Below are positions 9,524 to 19,582 of a DNA stretch of 64,000 bases, piece after piece. Both the position numbers and the translations under genes were made by a program. Numbering within the stretch: position 1 is the stretch's first letter; the number at the start of each line of letters is the position of its first letter. This stretch comes from Deltaproteobacteria bacterium (GTDB lineage: Bacteria; Desulfobacterota; Desulfobacteria; Desulfobacterales; GCA-2748835), in the NCBI GenBank assembly GCA_002748835.1, contig PDTL01000023.1, positions 1-64,000 of the forward strand, in the 5' to 3' direction. A model generated the notes under the pieces. The model saw only the letters and a list, made by a program, of their open reading frames with translations. It was not told the DNA's origin and did no database searches.

Positions 9524-11119
9524 TTAAATGCTCAGACTGTCACTGCGGTTCATACCTGCATAGGCATCAAACAGCATGCGGCTGAGTATCAGCGCGGTAA
9601 ACAAGCTGGAAAGCACGCCCAGGCTCAGCGTTACGGCAAACCCTTTGACAGGGCCGGATCCGAACTGGAACAGGACCAGGGCGGCAATCAGCGTGGTGAC
9701 GTTGGCATCCAGAATCGTCAAGGTGGCCCGTTCATATCCGGCGGTCAACGCAGCCCTGGGCGGTGTGCCGATCCGCAGTTCTTCCCGGATTCGCTCAAAG
9801 ATCAGCACATTGGCATCCACAGCCATCCCGATGGTCAGGATGATCCCTGCAATACCCGGCAGGGTGAGGGTTGCCTGGAACGCGGCCAGACCCGCAGCGA
9901 TCAGAAGAATATTGACCAGCAGGGCGATATTGGCCATCAGACCGGCCACCCGGTAATAGATCAGCATGAAGAGGACCACCAGGGCAAATCCGATGGCCAT
10001 GGATTTGAGCCCCCTCACAATGGAATCGTGGCCGAGAGACGGTCCGACCGTCCGTTCTTCGATAATGGTGACCGTGGCCGGCAGTGCGCCGGCACGCAGC
10101 ACAATGGCCAGATCCCGGGCTTCTTCCATGGTGAAGTTTCCGGTGATGCTGGCGCGTCCGCCGCTGATTTTTTCCTGGATGACAGGCGCGGAGTAGACGT
10201 TGCGGTCAAGGACAATGGCAAGCCGCTTGCGCACATTTTCACCGGTGATTTTTGAAAACAGCCGTTCGCCTTTTTTATCAAACTGGATGGAGACATAGGG
10301 CTCGTTGAACTGGGAATTGATATTGACCCGTGCATCGGTCAGCGTACTGCCGTCGAGGAGGGTCCGCTTCTGGATAAGCAGGGGGGTTCGAGTGACCGTT
10401 CCGGTGGTTCTGTTTTTATTGATTTCATACAGTACTTCCGTACCCGGCGGTACTTTTCCCTGCAGGGCCGCGTTCACATCATGGGCGTCATCCACCAGAC
10501 GGAAGGTCAGCTGGGCCGTACGGCCAATCAGTTTTTTGGCGCGTTCCGGATCCTTGACACCGGCCAGCTGAATCAGAATTCTGCGATCACCCTGTACGCG
10601 GATATCCGGTTCATTCACGCCAAACTCGTCAATCCGGTTCCGGATGGTTTCAAGGGCCTGGTCGGTCGCCATTTTCTGGATCCGTTCGGCCTCTGCTTCG
10701 GGAAGTCCCACCACCCAGGTCAGCGTGTCATCTTCCATGCGGGTTGAAATCTGCGTCAGTTCTCTGAACTCTTTGTTGAACATATCCTGAAACCGGTTGA
10801 TGTTCTTATCACCGGAAACAGCAATAGTGATACGACGCGCTGTTTTATCAAGGCTGATTTCCGTGTAGGGAATATGTTCTTTTCGAAACGACCCTTTGAG
10901 TTCATGGGTCAGACGGTCTAAGGTGTTGTCAACCGCTTCTTCGGTCTGGACTTCCAGCACCAGGTGCATACCGCCCTGAAGGTCCAGGCCCAGATTGATC
11001 ACCTTGTGAGGCCAGCAGGGGGTTCCGGATGTGATATCGGTGAGTGTCGGCAGCAGGTACACGACCGCCACGATCAAAACGGCGACAACAGTCAGGAGTC
11101 TCCAGGTAATTCGTTTCAA
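9524..11119 (-). CDS. secD: Protein translocase subunit SecD
   Basis: Inner-membrane partner of SecF in late protein translocation. The 531 residues begin with a membrane segment (residues about 8-25) and the motif INLGLDLQGGMHLVLEV. A large periplasmic P1 head and five C-terminal membrane helices follow, with GIAGIILTIGMAVDANVLIFERIREE near the end. Translation appears to start with TTG at 11119, behind GAGGGATCAA. It lies between yajC and secF with short gaps. Confidence 0.97.
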   Translation of the reverse strand: MKRITWRLLTVVAVLIVAVVYLLPTLTDITSGTPCWPHKVINLGLDLQGGMHLVLEVQTEEAVDNTLDRLTHELKGSFRKEHIPYTEISLDKTARRITIAVSGDKNINRFQDMFNKEFRELTQISTRMEDDTLTWVVGLPEAEAERIQKMATDQALETIRNRIDEFGVNEPDIRVQGDRRILIQLAGVKDPERAKKLIGRTAQLTFRLVDDAHDVNAALQGKVPPGTEVLYEINKNRTTGTVTRTPLLIQKRTLLDGSTLTDARVNINSQFNEPYVSIQFDKKGERLFSKITGENVRKRLAIVLDRNVYSAPVIQEKISGGRASITGNFTMEEARDLAIVLRAGALPATVTIIEERTVGPSLGHDSIVRGLKSMAIGFALVVLFMLIYYRVAGLMANIALLVNILLIAAGLAAFQATLTLPGIAGIILTIGMAVDANVLIFERIREELRIGTPPRAALTAGYERATLTILDANVTTLIAALVLFQFGSGPVKGFAVTLSLGVLSSLFTALILSRMLFDAYAGMNRSDSLSI

Positions 11120-11288
11120 TTGATCCCTCTTTTCATCAGGCCGGTCCTGGCCGTGCAGGCCGCCGGCACACTTGGCACATATGGCAGCAGAAATAAGCCC
11201 GTCGAACGCCTTTCTCGCGTGTCAGCAGACGGATGGCTGCTGCCCGATTTGGTCACGAAACAGCGGATGGCCGCGTCTAGGAGAGCGG

Positions 11289-11600
11289 CTACTGAACGGT
11301 GGTGATATACCCTTTGGTCACCTTGACTTTTACCTTGTCGGCAATTTCAAGGGTAACGGTGGTTTCATCCACTGCCGTGATGGTGCCATGAATCCCACCG
11401 CTGGTAACAACCTTGTTTCCGCGTTTCAGGTTGTCAATCATTTCCCGGTGTTCCTTTGCCTTTTTTTGCTGGGGCCGGATCAGCAGGAAATAAAAAATAA
11501 CGAACATGAGAATAATGGGAACAAAAGCGGCGAATCCGCCCGGCTGGCCCGAAGCCGATGCCCCTGTCTGACCCATGGCATAAGCGATGCTTGTAAACAC
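11289..11600 (-). CDS. yajC: Preprotein translocase subunit YajC
   Basis: Small accessory subunit of the SecDF complex. The 103 residues have a short N-terminal region rich in Gly and Ala, one membrane helix (FVPIILMFVIFYFLLIRP) and the conserved cytoplasmic tail RPQQKKAKEHREMIDNLKRG, followed by an SH3-like fold. The GTG start at 11600 has AGGAGG immediately upstream. It heads the yajC-secD-secF set; the 169 bp before secD show no gene. Confidence 0.95.
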   Translation of the reverse strand: MFTSIAYAMGQTGASASGQPGGFAAFVPIILMFVIFYFLLIRPQQKKAKEHREMIDNLKRGNKVVTSGGIHGTITAVDETTVTLEIADKVKVKVTKGYITTVQ

Positions 11601-11857
11601 ACGACCTCCTTACAGTGGTTGAACAATAACAATAGCCGCATGTCTGCGGCAGTTTCATCTGAATTCAGCCATATGTACGGGACCGGCTGAAATATTTCAA
11701 TTACTTTTTTCGTTGATCCGGTCTGATTTTATCCGGTCGCCAGAAAAGGCTCTCGCCGAAAAAATCAATTCCGTCACTCTGTGAATAATCAATCTGATTC
11801 AGGAGCGCAAATCGTTTTTTTTATGGGATGTCACCGTTGTTCTTTTCTCCGGCGGGG

Positions 11858-13339
11858 TCACTCCTCGGTATGGATGCAGCTGCTTCCCGGCAAAAGATCG
11901 GCATCGGTTTCTATCAGAATGGCCACGCCGTTTTTGGTTTCCATGGCCAGCAGTTCCGCGCGTTTCCGGTTGAGCAGATAGGCGGCCACGTCAGGGGGGA
12001 GTGAACACCGTATCTGCTTGACCTCGGCTTTTCGGGTCCGCATGAACAATTCCCTGAGAAACCGGTTCCCAAGAGTTTCGCTGGAGAGGATACGGCCTTT
12101 TCCTTTGCAGTGCGGGCACTCGGTGAAGCTGCCAAAATCGATGGACGGGCGGATGCGCTGACGGGACATTTCCAGAAGACCGAATTGGGAAATTCGGCCC
12201 ACCTTGGTCCGTGCCTTGTCGACTTTCAGGTGTTTTTTGAGCGTCCGTTCCACCTGGATTTTATTTTTTGAATCCCGCATGTCAATAAAATCGATGACAA
12301 TCAACCCCCCCAGATCGCGGAGGCGGAGCTGGCGGGCCACCTGTTCGGCCGCTTCCATATTGGTCTGAAGGGCGGTCTCTTCAAAGGAACCCCGCTGGGT
12401 TGCCTTGCCCGAGTTCACGTCAATGGAAACCAGGGCTTCGGTGGGGTTGATGACAATGGAACCGCCTGATTTCAAATCAACGTTTGTTTCGTAGATGGAG
12501 CTGATCTGCTGCTCTAACTGGTACCGGTTAAAGATGGGTTTGTCCGCCCGGTGGCGTTTGACAATGGCGGTCTGTTTCGGAGCAATTACGGAGACGAACT
12601 GCTTGACTTCCTTGAAGATGGCTTCGTCATCAATCAGGATTTCGTTCACATCGGTGGACAGGTAGTCCCGCACCGCGCGCACGGCCAGATTCTGTTCCTT
12701 ATAGATCAGTTCCGGCACCGGTGCCTGGGCCGCAAGCTTGGTGATCTGCTTCCATAGGCGCATCAGATATTTATAATCCTTGGACAGGTCTGTTTTGGTG
12801 CAGCCGTCACCGGCGGTCCGGACGATGATACCGAATTCGCTGGGGATATTGAGAGAATCGATGATCTCCTTGAGCCGCGAGCGCTCCTTTTCATTCTCGA
12901 TCTGTCGGGACACGCCCCGATTGTTGCTCCCGGGCATGAGGACCACGTACCGGCCGGGAAGGGAGATGAAGGTGGTGAGCATGGCGCCCTTGTGCATGAA
13001 GGGATCTTTGGTGACCTGAACCACCAGTTCCTGACCCCGCTTGATCAGCATTTGAAGGCTCCTGTCACCGGACTGGCTGTCCTGAAAAAAATCACTGTGG
13101 ATTTCCTGCTTTTGCAGAAATCCGTTTTTTTCTGCGCCATAATCCACAAACACGGCCTGAAGACTGGGTTCCACGCGGGTGACTTTTGCTTTGTATATAT
13201 TCCCCTGGGTGATGATGTTTGTCGCAGATTCAAGATGATAATCAACCAGTTTGCTGTCGGTTATCTTGGCAATACGGCATTCATCGGTTTCCAGGGCATT
13301 GATCAGTATTTTGCTGCGGGTAGAAGATACGGCTTTCAT
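11858..13339 (-). CDS. rng: Ribonuclease G (RNase E/G family)
   Basis: Endoribonuclease for rRNA and mRNA processing. The 493 residues start with an S1-like RNA-binding domain (GNIYKAKVTRVEPSLQAVFV). The catalytic core carries the DNase I-like region with LVSIDVNSGKAT and LRDLGGLIVIDFIDM (metal-binding acidic residues). The Zn-link motif is ECPHCKGKGR. The absence of a long C-terminal scaffold tail favours RNase G over RNase E. No strong ribosome-binding site precedes ATG 13339. It is the first gene of the leftward rng-to-topA stretch; the 258 bp before yajC hold no evident gene. Confidence 0.94.
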   Translation of the reverse strand: MKAVSSTRSKILINALETDECRIAKITDSKLVDYHLESATNIITQGNIYKAKVTRVEPSLQAVFVDYGAEKNGFLQKQEIHSDFFQDSQSGDRSLQMLIKRGQELVVQVTKDPFMHKGAMLTTFISLPGRYVVLMPGSNNRGVSRQIENEKERSRLKEIIDSLNIPSEFGIIVRTAGDGCTKTDLSKDYKYLMRLWKQITKLAAQAPVPELIYKEQNLAVRAVRDYLSTDVNEILIDDEAIFKEVKQFVSVIAPKQTAIVKRHRADKPIFNRYQLEQQISSIYETNVDLKSGGSIVINPTEALVSIDVNSGKATQRGSFEETALQTNMEAAEQVARQLRLRDLGGLIVIDFIDMRDSKNKIQVERTLKKHLKVDKARTKVGRISQFGLLEMSRQRIRPSIDFGSFTECPHCKGKGRILSSETLGNRFLRELFMRTRKAEVKQIRCSLPPDVAAYLLNRKRAELLAMETKNGVAILIETDADLLPGSSCIHTEE

Positions 13340-13668
13340 AAATAATTCAATCGAATCCTAAGTAAAAATATCAACAAAACCGTCAGGATAAGTGAGTGGT
13401 TCAGTGCAGGGACGCTCGTATCGCGTTAATATGAAATTGCTTAAGTGAAGTCAATCTATTTTCACATGCCGGGGTGACGGCGCTGTATAAAAAGTCAACG
13501 ATCTTGCCATTTCAGGCATCTTGTGGCATGACAGTCAGTACCGATTCCAGATACACGGTAGCCGGTGCGGGATGGCCTGAACGCACGACGCATCGGCGGC
13601 GCACATTTTCTTGATAGATCATATAGCGCATGACATCCAACAACGCCCCATGCTCAGGAGGTATGGAA
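13340..13668. other. Divergent intergenic region rng/leuS
   Basis: About 330 bp between divergent rng and leuS. It should hold promoters for both. No tRNA-like fold, repeat or convincing T-box-like leader was recognised. The only clear signal is the AGGAGGT ribosome-binding site of leuS at 13656-13662. Confidence 0.4.
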
Positions 13669-16257
13669 ATGAACGACACATACAATGCGCATGCCATAGA
13701 ACACCGCTGGCAGCAGATCTGGGAGTCCGAGGATTTGTTTGCGGTGACCGAGGACCCGGAAAAGAAAAAATTTTATCTGCTCGAAATGTTTCCCTATCCG
13801 TCCGGAAAAATTCACATGGGGCATGTGCGGAACTATACCATCGGTGACGTCATTGCCCGTTATAAACAGATGAACGGCTACAATGTGCTTCACCCCATGG
13901 GATGGGACGCCTTCGGCATGCCGGCTGAAAATGCGGCCATTGACCATAACACCCATCCGGCCAAATGGACTTATGCCAATATCGAGAACATGCGCGAGCA
14001 GCTGAAACGGCTGGGATTCAGCTATGACTGGAAACGGGAGATTGCCACCTGCACGCCCGATTATTACCAGTGGGAACAGTGGCTGTTCACCCGGATGGTT
14101 GAAAAGGGGATGGCATACCGTAAGGAAGCATCGGTCAACTGGTGTGATCACTGCCAGACGGTGCTTGCCAACGAGCAGGTGGAAGACGATGCCTGCTGGC
14201 GGTGCGGTAAGCTGGTGCGGCAGAAAGAACTGAAACAGTGGTTTTTTCGTATCACGGACTATGCGGATGATCTGCTGGTTCACTGTGACCAGCTTCCCGG
14301 CTGGCCGGACAAGGTGACCGCCATGCAGAAAAACTGGATCGGCAAGAGCTTTGGTGCAGAAATCCGGTTCGATGTGGAGGGGCATGACACGGAAATTCCG
14401 GTATTCACCACTCGTGCGGATACGGTTTTTGGGGCCACCTTCATGTGTCTGGCCCCTGAGCACCCGTTAACCTTTGCGCTTTCACGGGGAACGGAACAGG
14501 AAGCGGCGGTGGATGCCTTTGTGGAGCGGATTTCCCATCAGGACCGGACCGCCAAAGCCGTAGAGAATTATGAAAAAGAAGGGGTCTTCATCGGTGCCTG
14601 GTGCATCAACCCCCTCAGTGGCCGGCGAATGCCTGTCTATGCAGCTAACTTTGCCCTGATGGGATACGGCACCGGTGCGGTCATGTCGGTTCCCGCGCAC
14701 GATCAGCGGGATTTTGATTTTGCTGAAAAGTACGGCCTGGAGCGGGTGGTGGTTGTGGTTCCTGAAGGAGGAAGGCCGGATGCGGACGCCCTTCAGGAAG
14801 CCGATGCGGAAGATGGCGTGCTGGTGCAGTCCGGAGATTATGACGGCATGACCAGTGCCGACGCCCGCAGCGCCATCGGTAACTGGCTGGAAACCCATGG
14901 CAAGGGCCGGCCGACCATCAATTTCCGTCTCCGGGATTGGGGGATTTCCCGTCAACGGTACTGGGGGACCCCGATTCCCATGATCCATTGTGAGGCATGC
15001 GGTCTTGTGCCGGTACCGGATGCAGACCTGCCGGTGACGCTTCCGGAGAGTGCCGATCTGCTTGAAGGCGGCGGATCCCCACTGCCGCATCTTGAATCTT
15101 TCGTGAATGTAGATTGCCCGGTGTGCGGGCAGCCGGCGCGGCGGGATACGGATACCATGGATACCTTTGTGGAATCTTCATGGTATTACTTGCGCTATTG
15201 CAGCCCCCACCATGATCAGGGGATGTTTGACACGGATGCCGTTCGGTACTGGATGCCGGTGGATCAGTATATCGGCGGTGTGGAGCATGCCATTCTTCAT
15301 CTGCTTTACTCTCGTTATTTTATGCGTGTTTTGAAAGATCTGGACCTGGTCTCCTTCACGGAGCCGTTCACCCGTCTGCTGACCCAGGGTATGGTAAACA
15401 AGGAGACCCTGAGTTGCCCGGAACACGGCTATCTGTTACCGGAAGAAGCGACTGGCGACGGCACTGACCGCACCTGCAGCCGGTGCGGCAAACGGGTCGA
15501 GGTCGGGCCGGTGATCAAAATGTCCAAATCCAAAAAGAACGTGGTGGACCCCAATGTGCTGCTCGAGAATTACGGGGCAGATACCACCCGTTTGTTCTGT
15601 TTGTTTGCCGCGCCCCCGGAGCGCGGCCTGGAGTGGAGCGATGACGGGGTTGAAGGGGCCAGCCGGTTTTTGAACCGGTTGTGGCGGCTGGCCATGGACT
15701 GGATGCCCCTGATACAGGCGGTTGCACCCTATGCCGGGGCCATGGATCCGCTGACCGGCGATGATCGGGAGGTGTTTCGCAAAACCCATCAGACCATCGA
15801 ACGGGTTACCAAAGATATTGAAGATCGGTTTCACTTCAATACAGCCATCAGTGCAGTCATGGAACTGATCAAGCTGATCAACCGCATGGACCCTGCCGCG
15901 GCAACCGACCGTACACCGGCCGTGATTCGGTTTGCCATGGAAACAGCCGTGGTACTGCTCTGTCCCATGGTGCCGCATATTGCCGAAGAACTCTGGGAGA
16001 CCCTGGGTTGCGCGGGGCGGGTTTCCGCTGCCGCATGGCCCCGCCATGACCCGGATGCCCTGGGCGGCGATGAGCTGCTGATTGTGGTTCAGGTGAACGG
16101 CAAATTGCGAAGCCGGTTCAACATTGATCTGGATGCCACGGATGATGCCATCAGCGCACGTGCGCTGGCCGATGAAGGGGTGCAGAAATTTATTGCGGAT
16201 AAGCCCATTCGTAAGGTGATCGTGGTCAAGAAGAAATTGGTGAATATTGTTGTCTGA
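13669..16257 (+). CDS. leuS: Leucyl-tRNA synthetase
   Basis: Class Ia aminoacyl-tRNA synthetase charging tRNA-Leu. The 862 residues show the HIGH-type motif in [15 protein letters not shown], the CP1 editing domain ([12 protein letters not shown]), the zinc/leucine-specific region, and the KMSKS motif followed by [11 protein letters not shown]. The start at ATG 13669 lies six bases after AGGAGGT. The ATG at 13663 is too close to that site and the one at 13630 lacks one. The frame overlaps lptE by 11 bp, suggesting co-transcription. Confidence 0.97.
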   Translation: MNDTYNAHAIEHRWQQIWESEDLFAVTEDPEKKKFYLLEMFPYPSGKIHMGHVRNYTIGDVIARYKQMNGYNVLHPMGWDAFGMPAENAAIDHNTHPAKWTYANIENMREQLKRLGFSYDWKREIATCTPDYYQWEQWLFTRMVEKGMAYRKEASVNWCDHCQTVLANEQVEDDACWRCGKLVRQKELKQWFFRITDYADDLLVHCDQLPGWPDKVTAMQKNWIGKSFGAEIRFDVEGHDTEIPVFTTRADTVFGATFMCLAPEHPLTFALSRGTEQEAAVDAFVERISHQDRTAKAVENYEKEGVFIGAWCINPLSGRRMPVYAANFALMGYGTGAVMSVPAHDQRDFDFAEKYGLERVVVVVPEGGRPDADALQEADAEDGVLVQSGDYDGMTSADARSAIGNWLETHGKGRPTINFRLRDWGISRQRYWGTPIPMIHCEACGLVPVPDADLPVTLPESADLLEGGGSPLPHLESFVNVDCPVCGQPARRDTDTMDTFVESSWYYLRYCSPHHDQGMFDTDAVRYWMPVDQYIGGVEHAILHLLYSRYFMRVLKDLDLVSFTEPFTRLLTQGMVNKETLSCPEHGYLLPEEATGDGTDRTCSRCGKRVEVGPVIKMSKSKKNVVDPNVLLENYGADTTRLFCLFAAPPERGLEWSDDGVEGASRFLNRLWRLAMDWMPLIQAVAPYAGAMDPLTGDDREVFRKTHQTIERVTKDIEDRFHFNTAISAVMELIKLINRMDPAAATDRTPAVIRFAMETAVVLLCPMVPHIAEELWETLGCAGRVSAAAWPRHDPDALGGDELLIVVQVNGKLRSRFNIDLDATDDAISARALADEGVQKFIADKPIRKVIVVKKKLVNIVV

Positions 16258-16792
16258 GACACCGCGTCACAGCGTAAACCGCCGGCTGTTGCCGCTAGCC
16301 TTTGTGCTAATGATCGCCGGCTTCACAGGCTGCGGATACCGGCTACTGGGCAGCGGCGGTCGCCTGCCGGGCGGACTGGCGTCTGTCCGGGTGGGTGATG
16401 TGATTTGCGGGAGTTCGGACAGCACCATCGGGATCCGTTTTACAGATGCCCTGGTGGCCGGAATTATAAGGTATCCGGGACTTTCGATGCCGGATAGTGA
16501 CACCGATGCGGCCGGTGAACTCCGTGGGCGTGTCCGCACGGGAACGGTGGAGACCGTGTCCCGGAATCGGGGTGGCGGGCGTGTGAAACAGCAGGTGCGA
16601 ATTGTGACAGACGTGCGCCTGTACGGCACGGACGGCTGTGTACTCTGGTCGGGTGAGGGGCTGACAGAAACAGCGGTCTATGTGGCAGAGGGGGCGGGGG
16701 CCGCCACGGATGCCGATCGTGATGCGGCCATGACCGATGCGATGAATCGACTGGTCAGACGCATCCTGTCCGGCATGACCGCCGATTTCTGA
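16247..16792 (+). CDS. lptE: LPS-assembly lipoprotein LptE-like
   Basis: Outer-membrane lipoprotein that plugs LptD during LPS insertion. The 181 residues begin with a signal peptide ending in a lipobox (AGFTGC), followed by the LptE-type start [14 protein letters not shown]. The mature part is beta-rich and ends in a helix. It probably initiates at TTG 16247 (or TTG 16250) within the last codons of leuS, so translation is likely coupled. leuS-lptE adjacency is common in Proteobacteria and supports the call, because the sequence itself is divergent. Confidence 0.8.
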   Translation: MLSETPRHSVNRRLLPLAFVLMIAGFTGCGYRLLGSGGRLPGGLASVRVGDVICGSSDSTIGIRFTDALVAGIIRYPGLSMPDSDTDAAGELRGRVRTGTVETVSRNRGGGRVKQQVRIVTDVRLYGTDGCVLWSGEGLTETAVYVAEGAGAATDADRDAAMTDAMNRLVRRILSGMTADF

Positions 16793-16793
16793 A

Positions 16794-16817
16794 GGTTTGC
16801 CGGAAACCCGGCAAACC
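16794..16817. terminator. Hairpin between convergent lptE and rpsT
   Basis: Perfect 10-bp stem, GGTTTGCCGG (16794-16803) with CCGGCAAACC (16808-16817), and a four-base loop AAAC, right after the lptE stop. It lies between convergent lptE and rpsT and could serve both. There is no T run on the plus strand. Confidence 0.65.
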
Positions 16818-16850
16818 CGGCTGAAAACACTTGTGTGCTGTGATGCGGAA

Positions 16851-17114
16851 TCAGGTGGCGCTGGCGTTCAGCAGCTTCTCCAGACGGGAGATCTTCCGGG
16901 CAGCGGTGCGTTCGTGAATCACGCCTTTTTTGGCAGCCTTGTCAATCAGCGATTTGGCAGTATTGAGAGCCGCATTTGCGGCGTCCGTATTTTCGAATTC
17001 ACCGGTACGGACCCATTTGATCACACTTTTCAGGCGGGTTTTGACGCTGCGGTTGCGCATGCGGCGCTTTTCGTTTTGAATCGCACGTTTTTTTGCGGAT
17101 TTATGATTAGCCAA
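16851..17114 (-). CDS. rpsT: 30S ribosomal protein S20
   Basis: Binds 16S rRNA in the 30S subunit body. The 87 residues have the usual S20 start MANHKSAKKRAIQNEKRR and ending KISRLEKLLNA, and are very rich in Lys and Arg. It is monocistronic and convergent with lptE; murJ is divergent on the other side. ATG 17114 is preceded by GGAGAAGG. Confidence 0.97.
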   Translation of the reverse strand: MANHKSAKKRAIQNEKRRMRNRSVKTRLKSVIKWVRTGEFENTDAANAALNTAKSLIDKAAKKGVIHERTAARKISRLEKLLNASAT

Positions 17115-17338
17115 CGACCTTCTCCTTGTTCAAATTTCTTAACCATTATACGTGTTGAATCAGCACCCGGGTACTGGGGTTATATTAAACCCAAAAAATA
17201 TACAGATCCGGATTCTCCATGTCAAGCAAAGCTTTTTTTTATTTCGTGTTTTTATGTGGATGCGATAAATAATTCATGCGTTTTATGCTGTGGGTGTGTA
17301 TTGGGTCGATGTCTGTACCAGATAGGATAGAAGATGCC

Positions 17339-18931
17339 ATGACACAGGATGCCAGAATGGAGGAAGACCGCAAAGCCGGGGCGGCGTACGGCCCTGAAAC
17401 AGCGGAAGGACATGCAGCCCAGGCGCGTCGGGTGGCTGGCGCCACGACTGTCAGCAGAATTTTCGGATTTCTGCGGGATATAACCGTTGCTGCCTTACTC
17501 GGCACAGGCCCGGCAGCTGATGCATTTATTGCCGCGTTTCGGCTGCCCAATGGTATCCGCCGCCTGTTTGCAGAAGGGACGTTTGCCATGGCGGTTGTGC
17601 CGGTGGTGTGCGAAAACCGCCGTGTGGACGGACAGAGCGAAAACCTGCGGTTTGTGCGCAGCGGCCTCGTGTGGGCGGTGATTCTGGCCGGCGGCGCCGT
17701 CCTTGGGGGCTGGGCGCTGGCGCCGGTGTTCATGCGGCTTCTCGCACCAGGCTTTACGGCGCATCCGGAAACACTGATGCTCTCTGTGGTGCTACAGCGC
17801 TGGCTGATGCCCTATGTGGGCTGTGTGCTGGTGACGGCCTACGGGATGGGCGTTCTCAATGCCTGGGGCCACTTTTCCATCCCTGCATGGTCACCTGCGG
17901 TTCTGAATCTGTGCATCCTGTCTGCCGCGTGCCTGTTGATACCGCTGGGCATCCCTCCTGACTGGGCGTTGGTGAGCGGTGTCTGTGCCGGTGGCGGTGT
18001 GCAGCTGGTATTACACGGCCTGGCGCTGAAACGGTGCGGATTTGTCTTTACAGGCCCCGTAAGAATGGGACATCCGGGGCTTGGCCGCATGGGGCGGCGT
18101 ATCCTGCCGACGGTCTGGGGAGCATCGGTCTTTCAGGTGAATGTGCTGGTGGGCACCTGTCTGGCCTCGCTACTCTCGCCGGGCGCTGTGGCGTCCCTTT
18201 ATTACGCGGACCGGCTGGTACAGTTTCCCTTGGGGATTGTGGCCATGTCTGTGTCGATTGCAGCCCTGCCTGCCTGGTCCGCTGCGGAAGCGCCTTCCGC
18301 TTTTGCCCGGACGGTTGCGGCAGACCTGAATGGTTTGGGGGCGGTGCTTCTGCCTGCAACAGTAGGGCTGGTCCTTCTCTGCCATCCGATTGCGGAACTC
18401 TGTTTCAAACGCGGGGCGTTTGACGCGAAGTCCGTACAGGAGACGGCTGTGGCCGTTGCCGGATATGCTGTCGGACTCTGGGCCTATGGGGCTGCCCGAC
18501 TGCTGGTTGCAGTGCTTGCCGCAACAGGCGGCGTGGCCCTGACGGTCCGGGCAGCGAGTGTGTCGATCCTTGCCAATGGCGTGGTCGGGCTATTGCTGCT
18601 GCCCTATTTGGGGCATTTCGGTATTGCCCTGTCAACGTCAATTGCCGCGTTTATCAATCTGTATCTGCTGGCCAGTGCCCTGGATTACCGCCAGATTCAG
18701 ATTGCGTGGCGCTATCTTGCAGGACGGCAGATGGTCGCGTTGGGGTGCAGTTGCATGATGGGTCTTGTCGTATTTGCGATGAACCGGTATAGTATGCACA
18801 TTTTTATGAGCGGCATGGCATGGCGGGCCGCTTCACTGATGCTGACAATTCTCACCGGTGTGCTAGTGTACGGGGCCCTTGCACGGTGTCTGCTCAGGGA
18901 TGCGTATGATCGCGTGCTTCATCATAAATGA
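17339..18931 (+). CDS. murJ: Lipid II flippase MurJ
   Basis: MOP-superfamily inner-membrane protein flipping lipid II for peptidoglycan synthesis. About 530 residues with 13-14 membrane helices. Family motifs seen are VSRIFGFLRDI, AADAFIAAFRLPN and RRLFAEGTFAMAVVPV near the N-terminus, and FKRGAFD late. The start is uncertain: ATG 17339 gives a 21-residue shorter protein than ATG 17276. Both have weak ribosome-binding sites and a nonconserved polar N-terminal tail of about 30 residues. It is followed 40 bp later by ftsB. Confidence 0.94.
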   Translation: MTQDARMEEDRKAGAAYGPETAEGHAAQARRVAGATTVSRIFGFLRDITVAALLGTGPAADAFIAAFRLPNGIRRLFAEGTFAMAVVPVVCENRRVDGQSENLRFVRSGLVWAVILAGGAVLGGWALAPVFMRLLAPGFTAHPETLMLSVVLQRWLMPYVGCVLVTAYGMGVLNAWGHFSIPAWSPAVLNLCILSAACLLIPLGIPPDWALVSGVCAGGGVQLVLHGLALKRCGFVFTGPVRMGHPGLGRMGRRILPTVWGASVFQVNVLVGTCLASLLSPGAVASLYYADRLVQFPLGIVAMSVSIAALPAWSAAEAPSAFARTVAADLNGLGAVLLPATVGLVLLCHPIAELCFKRGAFDAKSVQETAVAVAGYAVGLWAYGAARLLVAVLAATGGVALTVRAASVSILANGVVGLLLLPYLGHFGIALSTSIAAFINLYLLASALDYRQIQIAWRYLAGRQMVALGCSCMMGLVVFAMNRYSMHIFMSGMAWRAASLMLTILTGVLVYGALARCLLRDAYDRVLHHK

Positions 18932-18971
18932 CACGGTTTTCCCGCCCCGGGGATGGATACGGAGAAGATGG

Positions 18972-19268
18972 ATGCGTGTACAGATGAACCGGTTTCTGAC
19001 GGTAATGCTGACCCTGGCCTGTATTGTCATTGCTGTGGTGAGTTTTTTCAGCACGAATGGGTATCAGGATATGAAAGAATTTCAGTCGGATCTGGCCGTG
19101 ATCGAGGCTGAGAACCGCCAGCTGCAGCTGGAAAATGGACGCCTTTCACGCCAGATTCGGCGCCTGAAGGAGGATAAGGCCTATCTGGATTACCTTGCCC
19201 GCAAAGAGCTGGGCATGGTCCGTCCCAATGATGTCATTCTCCAGTTCAACGGAGCCGGTGCCCGGTGA
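18972..19268 (+). CDS. ftsB: FtsB/DivIC-type septum formation initiator
   Basis: Small bitopic division protein. The 98 residues contain one membrane helix (about residues 8-26) and a coiled coil (IEAENRQLQLENGRLSRQIR). The conserved FtsB end YLARKELGMVRPNDVILQF follows. The start at 18972 has GGAG seven bases upstream; the longer frame from 18879 overlaps murJ. It overlaps the next gene by four bases (GTGA), so the two are coupled. Confidence 0.9.
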   Translation: MRVQMNRFLTVMLTLACIVIAVVSFFSTNGYQDMKEFQSDLAVIEAENRQLQLENGRLSRQIRRLKEDKAYLDYLARKELGMVRPNDVILQFNGAGAR

Positions 19269-19552
19269 TAACACTTTCCAGTGACAATCTAAATGAAAAC
19301 AGCGTGAATCCTGTGGGGTCCTGTGCAGGCAGACGCTGTACACCGACGATGGCCCGGCTGTATCTGGATCAGGGGTATATTGAGGAGGCGATCCATATCT
19401 GGAAGGCTCTGATGGCGCGTGAGCCGGCCGAGGCCGCCCATTCGAAAGCCCTTGCAGATGCCTGCCGTAAACGGCTGACCGCAGAGACCCGGCGTCTGTC
19501 ACCGCTGTTTCGTCAGTGGTTCTATCTGCTGTTGCAGAGCAGAAACACTTGA
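19265..19552 (+). CDS. Small TPR-like protein after ftsB
   Basis: A 95-residue protein starting at GTG 19265 inside the ftsB stop. The segment TPTMARLYLDQGYIEEAIHI resembles one TPR unit, followed by helical, arginine-rich sequence. I know similar short TPR proteins from Desulfobacterota but cannot give a function. Translational coupling to ftsB suggests a division- or envelope-related partner. This is inference only. Confidence 0.7.
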   Translation: MITLSSDNLNENSVNPVGSCAGRRCTPTMARLYLDQGYIEEAIHIWKALMAREPAEAAHSKALADACRKRLTAETRRLSPLFRQWFYLLLQSRNT

Positions 19553-19582
19553 ACCCGGTAAAGGCCGCTGGTGCCGGAAACG

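Noticed and set aside
9338..10255. 305-codon plus-strand frame over secD and secF
   Set aside because: Antisense to well supported genes; composition is that of a shadow frame.
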